Of a DNA stretch of 36,880 nt, positions 31,949 to 36,880 are shown piece after piece (the stretch's first letter is position 1; each line of letters starts with the position of its first letter). Under the pieces are notes generated by a model. The model did not search any database and was not told where the DNA came from. It was given only the letters and a program-made list of their open reading frames with translations. The DNA is from JBGTLA01 sp041744375. Its GTDB lineage: Bacteria; Actinomycetota; Acidimicrobiia; Spongiisociales; ZC4RG35. Made by a program: the position numbers and the translations under genes. The DNA lies in the NCBI GenBank assembly GCA_041744375.1, contig JBGTLA010000013.1:1-36880 (forward strand), given 5' to 3'.

Positions 31949-33232
31949 ATGGCGACCGGTGTGCAGGGTGATCAGTCGGCACTCTTCAAGAGAGTCCTAG
32001 CCGCTGTCGACGAGGACGAATTAGTTGAGATGGTTAAGGATCTGATCAACATTCCAAGTTTGACCGGGCGTGAGGCAGGAGTGTCGGACTATCTAGCGTC
32101 GCGTTTCGGCGATCTTGGCCTGAAGGTGACTCAGCAAGAGGTTGAGACTGGGCGCAACAACGTGATAGGGACCTGGAGGGGTGGCGACGCCGATGAAAGC
32201 CTCATGTTCCTGGGTCACATGGATCACGCTCCGGGAATAGGCATTCCTGAGGCGAAGTGGGTCGATGACGAGTGGATTGCCGGGATTGGATCATCGAATA
32301 TGAAGTCCGCGTTTGCCGCGTACTACATGGCAACCAAAATGCTAATGACAGCAGGATTTGAGCCCAAAGGTGATATCCACCTAGCCGGGGTTGTCGGTGA
32401 GATCGAGGGAGCCCCTATCGGTGATCATCAGGGCGCTAACTGCAGGGGTGGAGGCTATGGGGCTCGGTACCTAGCCAGTCACGGTTACATCCCCGATTTT
32501 GTCTTGAATGGTGAGCCAACCGGTCTCCGGGTGCAGATCGCGAATGGAGGCTACATTTTTCTCAGACTGACAACCCGCGGAGTGACCCAACATGCGTCCT
32601 ATCGTCAGTTTGGAGTGGATGCGATCGAGAAGATGGAGTCGGTACTACCTCGTGTGCGGGAGTGGGAGGCTGAGTATCAAGCGAAGTTCAAACACGACCT
32701 AGTGGTTCCACGGGTCAACATTGGCGCAATAGAAGGTGGCGTACCGAACAACCCGCAATTGGTCGCTAACTTCTGCCACGCCTACATGGATGTGATGCTG
32801 GTACCAGGGACGAACGTCTTAGAAGTGAAGCATGAAATCCAAGCGTTAGTGCGCAGCCTCAATGAGGCAGACTCTGATTTAGGCCTCGACATGGAGATCT
32901 ACATGACGAGCCGCGGATACGAGGTACCGTATGATGCCCGGGTTCCCGCCACGGCTCGTCGGGCGCACCGTCTAGTAACCGATGCCGACCCAGACGAGCC
33001 AGAGCCCGAGCGCTTCGGTGTGTCGAGTGACAATTGGATCTTCACCGAGTTCGGAGCCGAAGGTATCACCTACGGCCCTGCTGGGAAGTCAAGGGTACTA
33101 CCCGGAGAGTACGCTGCCTACGACCCCGAATACGGAGAGGTCGTCAACGTGAGCGATCTCGTGACTTGCTCGAAGGTTTACGCTCTGACTGTTCTTGAAC
33201 TCATGAGATCTGACGATGACTGGTCGTGGTAA
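31949..33232 (+). CDS. M20-family amidohydrolase/deacylase, copy 2
   Basis: 427 residues from the ATG at 31949, with AGGAGG 9 bp before it; an in-frame GTG or ATG-type start further up would place the protein start nearly on the promoter. The motifs parallel copy 1: SLTGREAGVSDYLASRF, FLGHMDHA with His90, GIGSSNMKSAFAAYY, GVVGEIEGAP, NGEPTGLRVQ, GVTQHASYR and VSSDN. It lacks the long proline-rich stretch after the HxD motif seen in copy 1. Codon use is less GC-biased than in copy 1, consistent with a separate origin. It would hydrolyse an amide, carbamoyl or peptide-like bond. First gene of the second set. Confidence 0.92.
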   Translation: MATGVQGDQSALFKRVLAAVDEDELVEMVKDLINIPSLTGREAGVSDYLASRFGDLGLKVTQQEVETGRNNVIGTWRGGDADESLMFLGHMDHAPGIGIPEAKWVDDEWIAGIGSSNMKSAFAAYYMATKMLMTAGFEPKGDIHLAGVVGEIEGAPIGDHQGANCRGGGYGARYLASHGYIPDFVLNGEPTGLRVQIANGGYIFLRLTTRGVTQHASYRQFGVDAIEKMESVLPRVREWEAEYQAKFKHDLVVPRVNIGAIEGGVPNNPQLVANFCHAYMDVMLVPGTNVLEVKHEIQALVRSLNEADSDLGLDMEIYMTSRGYEVPYDARVPATARRAHRLVTDADPDEPEPERFGVSSDNWIFTEFGAEGITYGPAGKSRVLPGEYAAYDPEYGEVVNVSDLVTCSKVYALTVLELMRSDDDWSW

Positions 33233-33309
33233 CCAAACCCTGACAGTAGCTTTGTGAAGTTTGTGCTGGGCCTTTCATTCAAGAGAGTCCCTGCATCTGG
33301 AAGCCTGCG

Positions 33310-33423
33310 TTGAACGAAGAAGCGGAGCTTCTGTTGGACCGCACTCACCACCGAGAGTTCGCCACGAGCGGAATCCTGACAGTTTCCGAGCTACTGATCT
33401 GCATTAGCGAAGGAGGGAGTTGA
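33310..33423 (+). other. Short open frame ending in the SDR start (uncertain)
   Basis: From a TTG at 33310 a frame of 37 codons (LNEEAELLLDRTHHREF at its start) ends in a TGA at 33421-33423 that overlaps the TTG start of the SDR gene. The frame is open back to a TAG at 33247. There is no ribosome site before the TTG and no family resemblance. It may be a chance frame or a remnant of a lost gene that was once coupled to the SDR. Confidence 0.2.
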
Positions 33424-34199
33424 ATCTCGGGATAGCAGGCAGAACTGCCCTGATCTCAGCTTCGAGCCGCGGATTGGGCAGGGCATGTGCCGTGGCGCTC
33501 GCCGGTGAAGGCGTCAACGTTGTAATCAACGGCCTGACCTGGAGCCATCTCAACGATACCACCGAGAACATTCGCAACGCCACTGGAGTAGATGTGACCC
33601 CGGTGGCGGCGGATATCAATACATCCGAAGGGCGTGCCTATCTTCTAGACGCTTGTCCGAATCCGGACATTCTCGTCAACAACAACTGGGGTCCCCCTCC
33701 AGGAATATGGGAGGAGTTCGAACGCGAAGATTGGCTAGATGCCATTGAGTCAAACATGCTATCACCCATCTTGATGATTAAGGCTGTGGTGGGCGGAATG
33801 CGTGATCGTCGTTTCGGGCGAATTGTCAACATCACTTCGCAGATGGTCAAGTCGCCGTTCCCCTTCATGGGACTCTCAGCGGGCGCACGCGCGGGCCTTA
33901 CTGCGGCCAGCAAAGCCCTCTCTCTTGATGTAGCCAAGGACAACGTCACTATCAACAACCTTCTTCCCGAAAGAATCGACACGGACCGTCAGGTCTACAT
34001 GGCGAAGAAGCGTGCCGAGTCATCGGGGATGAGCTATGAGGAGGCGAGGCACGAGATCGTCGCGAGCATCGCCGCTGGGCGCATGGGACAGCCGGAGGAG
34101 GTTGGTGCTGTTTGCGCGTTCCTTTGCAGCACTTACGCGAGCTACATATCCGGCCAAAACATTCAGATCGACGGCGGCAGTTACCGCGGAACATTCTGA
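33420..34199 (+). CDS. SDR-family protein with replaced catalytic Tyr and Lys
   Basis: 259 residues from a TTG at 33420 preceded by GAAGGAGGG. The Rossmann N-terminus is normal (ISASSRGLG, residues 12-20), and the C-terminal GQNIQIDGGSYRGTF is typical. At the active site Ser140 is kept, but the residues at the usual spacing are Ser153 (for Tyr, +13) and Arg157 (for Lys, +17), within FMGLSAGARAGL; the NNAG motif has become NNNWGPP. Some SDR-like proteins annotated as 3-oxoacyl reductases carry a similar change. It may use a different acid/base or have another role. The gene lies between the M20 and deacetylase-like genes. Confidence 0.88.
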   Translation: MNLGIAGRTALISASSRGLGRACAVALAGEGVNVVINGLTWSHLNDTTENIRNATGVDVTPVAADINTSEGRAYLLDACPNPDILVNNNWGPPPGIWEEFEREDWLDAIESNMLSPILMIKAVVGGMRDRRFGRIVNITSQMVKSPFPFMGLSAGARAGLTAASKALSLDVAKDNVTINNLLPERIDTDRQVYMAKKRAESSGMSYEEARHEIVASIAAGRMGQPEEVGAVCAFLCSTYASYISGQNIQIDGGSYRGTF

Positions 34200-34316
34200 G
34201 GCACCGAATCGTGATGTGTTTGAAGGTATCAGATGTCAGCGTTGAAGATCACCGACGTTCCTGGACGCGGAATCCACGCGAGGCGGGTGACCGTATGTTC
34301 ATCTCGGAGGGGTGAA

Positions 34317-35174
34317 GTGTCAGAAACGAATGGCTCACCGCGATTTGCACTTCCCGACGGTATGCGTATGGCGGTGTTGTTTAATATCGCGTATGAGGGA
34401 TGGGCGTCAGGCAGCTTTCCGGGGATTGGGCCAATGGGAAATCCGCTTCCTGCGGGGGCGCAGGATACCCAAGCAGAATCCTGGGCGGCATACGGGCATC
34501 GCAGAGGTATATGGCGGTTAATAGAGATGTTCAGGCGTTGCGGTGTCAAGGCGACTGTCTTCGCATCGGCGTGTCTCGCTGAATTGGCTCCGGAGACCCT
34601 TGCTGCTTTGAACGACGAGGGCCATGAAATTGCAGCACATGGATACTCCCAGAACATCATTCCTGCGTTGTTGAGCCCTCAGGAGGAACGGGAGGACTTC
34701 AAGCGCTGTGTGAGTCTGCTGAAGGCGGCGACAGGATCCGCACCTCTTGGTTGGCTGTCGCCTCGCGGTACGCCTAGTTCACATACTGCTGAGATTGCCG
34801 TGGAGAGGGGGATGCTCTGGTTTGGCGACGTCTTTGATGATGACAATCCATATGTGATGTCGACACCTGCTGGGAGAATTGTCGCCATCCCCTTGAAGAT
34901 GGAAGTGAACGACCTTCCGCTCTATATGCGTCACGGCAACCCGCCGCGGGCCTTTGTCGATGTCTTCGATGACGCATTCAACGCCATGTACGCCGGGCAT
35001 GGAGATGGCTGTTTCATAGATGTGACGGTTCACGCACATGTGTTTGGTCGCCCCCATGGCGCATGGACTGTTGAGAAAATCGCGGAGCGTGTATCGAAGT
35101 TCCCGGACGTATGGGTTCCAACCAGGCAAGAACTGGCGTACTGGGCGCTGGAAGTATGCAATCGTGCTACTTAG
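34317..35174 (+). CDS. Polysaccharide deacetylase / PuuE-allantoinase-like protein
   Basis: 285 residues from a GTG at 34317, 6 bp after GGAGG; a longer frame from 34233 is open but has no ribosome site. The NodB-like fold shows as MRMAVLFNIAYEGW at the N-terminus, RLIEMFRRCGVKATVFASACLAE, then HEIAAHGYSQNI (the His motif) and APLGWLSPRGTPS, with IDVTVHAHVFGRP late. The first Asp pair of true chitin deacetylases is absent, as in PuuE-type allantoinases (NYEEG), so hydrolysis of a cyclic ureide or amide is more likely than sugar deacetylation. In this amide-hydrolysis context that reading is attractive but unproven. Confidence 0.85.
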   Translation: MSETNGSPRFALPDGMRMAVLFNIAYEGWASGSFPGIGPMGNPLPAGAQDTQAESWAAYGHRRGIWRLIEMFRRCGVKATVFASACLAELAPETLAALNDEGHEIAAHGYSQNIIPALLSPQEEREDFKRCVSLLKAATGSAPLGWLSPRGTPSSHTAEIAVERGMLWFGDVFDDDNPYVMSTPAGRIVAIPLKMEVNDLPLYMRHGNPPRAFVDVFDDAFNAMYAGHGDGCFIDVTVHAHVFGRPHGAWTVEKIAERVSKFPDVWVPTRQELAYWALEVCNRAT

Positions 35175-35249
35175 ATGCTTAGGGTCGGGAGCAACCAACA
35201 CGTGAGTCTTGCATGTTGCTTGAACTCAAGTTCATTAGGAGTAGCCTGG

Positions 35250-35778
35250 GCGACGGAGGACCCGGGCAGGGGAGCACGGCTTCGGGACGAGGGTCGGCCC
35301 AGAGGATGTGGTGTTTCTCGTCTTCCCAGCGGGCTGGCTCACCTGAGATCATGGACGTCGTCGAAAGGACGCCCTCCCCAACTCAGCGCGCAGTCTCCGC
35401 TATCGCCGGTGACCAGAGTGCTGTGGCTCAGATGGTGCGCCTACCGAAGTCTTCGTGATCCAGCCGTTCAGCAACTGAAGGAGGCCGGTCTCTTGGTCTT
35501 ATACGCCCGAGTGAGAATCTACGATGGTGAAGAGTTCCTCTCATGACATTTATGGCTTCGCAATGAGGTTGGTGGACGCGGAAGGGGACGCAGTCGCGCT
35601 TGGAGAGACCTTTCGCAATAACCGAGCGGGATTGGTCCGGTTGTCGTCGGCCAGCACTCCAGAGACCATTGAGGAAGTCATCGCGAGGATCGCACGCTTC
35701 ATTGCCCACACAACGAGCGTGGGGATGGATGAGGCAAGCAACAGACACGGCTGGCCACGTGGATCGGATGGGCCATGA
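35250..35778 (+). pseudogene. Decayed class I/II aminotransferase (C-terminal half)
   Basis: Pieces in three frames follow the order of the aminotransferase at 9455-10612: GPEDVVFLVF (about 35280), SPEIMDVVERTPSPTQ and AIAGDQSAVAQMVR (35345-35440), YRSLRDPAVQQLKEAGLLVL (from about 35442, another frame), then MVKSSSHDIYGFAMRLV and ALGETFRNNRAGLVRLSSAS (from 35524). The intact gene has TGDQSSVAAMVSAYRRRRDLAVE and GAAFGETSRTMVRVSLAS at these places. Frame changes occur near 35440 and 35520, the N-terminal half is missing, and the segment with the PLP lysine is deleted. The last frame ends in a TGA overlapping the aldolase ATG, so the ancestral gene was coupled to it. Confidence 0.7.
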
Positions 35779-36548
35779 TCCAGAACACCACGAAGGAACG
35801 ACTTCTGGAAGGGCAAGTTGTGTTGGGATGCTTCGTGCGCACGCCTGACGCGTCCTTCGCCGAATATGTTGCGACGGGAGGCTGGGACTTTCTTGTCTTT
35901 GACGGGGAGCACGGTTCGGTCAACACGAGCGAAGTAGCCAATCTCGCTCGAGCAAGTGAGAACAGAGGGGTGACGCCGATGGTGCGAGTATCCAGCAGCC
36001 ACTCGGCGACGGTGCTCCGGTGTCTCGATGCTGGCGCGGCCGGCCTTCATTTCCCATCGATGAATGAGCCCGAGGAGGCACGTTTAGCGGTCTCGGCCGC
36101 CAAGTACCCACCGCGGGGGCTCAGAGGCTTAGCCGGGAACCGTTCCACCGATTGGGCCATCACCCCGGAGGCGATCGGCCACGCAAACGATCAGACTCTT
36201 GTCGTAGTCCAGATTGAGACCCGTGAGGCCGTTGACAATATCGAGGAGTTGTGTGCTGTTGATGGGATCGATGTCCTCTTCATAGGTCCCTCCGACCTGT
36301 CGCAGAGTCTCGGAGTGCCTGGCGATTTCGGGCATCCGTTGCTGGTAGACGCCATCGAGCGGGTGGCCCTAGTGGTTCGGGAGTCTGAAAAGGTGCTTGG
36401 GCTTTTCGCTGCAACGGCTCAGGCAGCTGGCAAGGGCCTTGAGTTGGGCGCACGGTACGTCGCCACGGGAGTTGAGCCCTTGCTAGGTGGGGCGATGAGA
36501 TCTTACGTTTCTCAGGTATGGGAGACGGTGAGAAGCCACGAGTGCTGA
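35775..36548 (+). CDS. HpcH/HpaI-family aldolase (2-oxo acid aldolase)
   Basis: 257 residues from the ATG at 35775, which overlaps the stop of the aminotransferase remnant (ATGA). TIM-barrel class II pyruvate aldolase motifs: FLVFDGEHG near residue 40, TPMVRV, LDAGAAGLHFPSM, VVVQIETREAVDNI (metal-binding Glu) and IDVLFIGPSDLSQSLGVPG. Relatives cleave 4-hydroxy-2-oxo acids to pyruvate or oxaloacetate-type products and an aldehyde. Length is normal for the family (about 250-270). As the last intact gene of the second set it could deliver the end product of a ring-degradation route to central metabolism (inference). Confidence 0.93.
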   Translation: MIQNTTKERLLEGQVVLGCFVRTPDASFAEYVATGGWDFLVFDGEHGSVNTSEVANLARASENRGVTPMVRVSSSHSATVLRCLDAGAAGLHFPSMNEPEEARLAVSAAKYPPRGLRGLAGNRSTDWAITPEAIGHANDQTLVVVQIETREAVDNIEELCAVDGIDVLFIGPSDLSQSLGVPGDFGHPLLVDAIERVALVVRESEKVLGLFAATAQAAGKGLELGARYVATGVEPLLGGAMRSYVSQVWETVRSHEC

Positions 36549-36798
36549 AACTGGCGCGGACCAACCAGAGCTTCGGATTTAAGCGGGAGAGGGGGTTATC
36601 GGCAGGTAACTGGGGCCCTGCCAATCGGGCGGTGTTCTACGCTGTCAAGCTTGGAGGACCCCTGTGGGGACTGACCTGAGTTGACCCTCTTCCCGGGGTG
36701 TCAACGGCCCACTTGATATCCTCGCTGGTGGCCAACAAGCCTGGAACTAGGACGCGTTGGGACAATCGGGGATAACGCGAGGTCTCCGCGGCCAACGA

Positions 36799-36835
36799 TT
36801 GACATTTCCCCGATCATGTGTTACCTGTAGCACAT
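36799..36835 (+). promoter_or_regulatory. Promoter and palindromic operator of a Phd/YefM-type antitoxin
   Basis: TTGACA at 36799-36804 is followed after 17 bp by TACCTG at 36822-36827. The 20-bp sequence ATGTGTTACCTGTAGCACAT (36816-36835) is a palindrome with two mismatched base pairs and overlaps both the -10 and the start codon. Antitoxins of this family repress their own promoter through such repeats. The predicted transcript would start only a few bases before the ATG, so it may be nearly leaderless. Confidence 0.55.
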
Positions 36836-36880
36836 GACACGGATAGGGATCAGGGAGCTTCGCCAGAAGGCGAGTGAGTA
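36834..36880 (+). CDS. Type II antitoxin, Phd/YefM family (start only, cut by the window end)
   Basis: Fifteen codons from the ATG at 36834 read MTRIGIRELRQKASE, matching the start of actinobacterial Phd/YefM antitoxins (M-x-x-V/I-G-I-R-E-L-R-x-x-A-S-E-Y). Such proteins neutralise a VapC- or Doc-like toxin normally encoded immediately downstream, which lies outside the window. The overlapping palindrome supports the call. Confidence 0.7.
   Translation, partial: MTRIGIRELRQKASE

Noticed and set aside
36549..36798. Gene or insertion-sequence end between the aldolase and the antitoxin
   Set aside because: Short repeats such as GGCAGG/CCTGCC are present but no frame or IS end could be recognised.
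1..36880. tRNA, rRNA, CRISPR arrays or classical riboswitches
   Set aside because: No cloverleaf, regularly spaced direct repeats or known aptamer pattern was noticed on either strand by eye; tRNAscan and Rfam searches would be decisive.

Overview
The window is high-GC DNA with actinobacterial features: GTG/TTG starts, stop/start overlaps between neighbouring genes, LLM-class flavin oxidoreductases, a RecQ helicase with a phosphoribosyltransferase-like tail, a stand-alone DUF4242-type domain and MarR/GntR regulators. An Acidimicrobiia-like or related environmental actinobacterium would fit, but no rRNA or tRNA is present to settle the taxonomy.

Layout. (1) 1-6.75 kb is ordinary chromosome: an LLM oxidoreductase (partial, -), RecQ (+), a sensor-kinase-like membrane protein (+), a divergent yceI/marR pair with two operator copies between the genes, a DUF4242-adenylate cyclase fusion, and a small lipoprotein resembling I78 inhibitors. 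(2) 6.75-9.45 kb is a scar: the 3' end of a lost branched-chain-type substrate-binding protein, an IS21-like end, an IS110 transposase broken by two single-base deletions, and about 0.9 kb with no recognisable gene. (3) 9.45-30.9 kb is a large catabolic island: aminotransferase + SDR (-), HyuA + HyuB (+), MarR (-), LLM monooxygenase + M20 amidohydrolase (+), then amidohydrolase + GntR + EamA exporter (-) diverging from a NitT/TauT-type ABC transporter (lipoprotein, permease, ATPase, second permease). The transporter is followed by a molybdenum hydroxylase: FAD subunit, 2Fe-2S subunit and two tandem large subunits. (4) 30.9-31.9 kb is another scar, with UspA-like and IstB (IS21) remnants. (5) 31.9-36.5 kb is a second, visibly less GC-rich set: M20 amidohydrolase, SDR with altered catalytic residues, PuuE/polysaccharide-deacetylase-like protein, a decayed aminotransferase and an HpcH/HpaI aldolase. 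(6) The window ends in the first codons of a Phd/YefM antitoxin under a near-perfect palindrome.

How the genes could work together (inference). The ABC system would import a small N-containing compound. The Mo hydroxylase would hydroxylate a heteroaromatic ring, the LLM flavin enzyme would oxidise or open it, HyuA/HyuB and the M20 enzymes would hydrolyse cyclic or linear amides, and the aminotransferase, SDR, ACMSD-like amidohydrolase and aldolase would process the open-chain products. The GntR regulator probably controls the divergent promoters at about 21.0 kb. A different motif of about 19 bp, shared between the promoter region at 11.4 kb and the one at 31.87 kb, suggests that both M20/SDR/aminotransferase sets answer to one regulator. 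The substrate cannot be read from the sequence.
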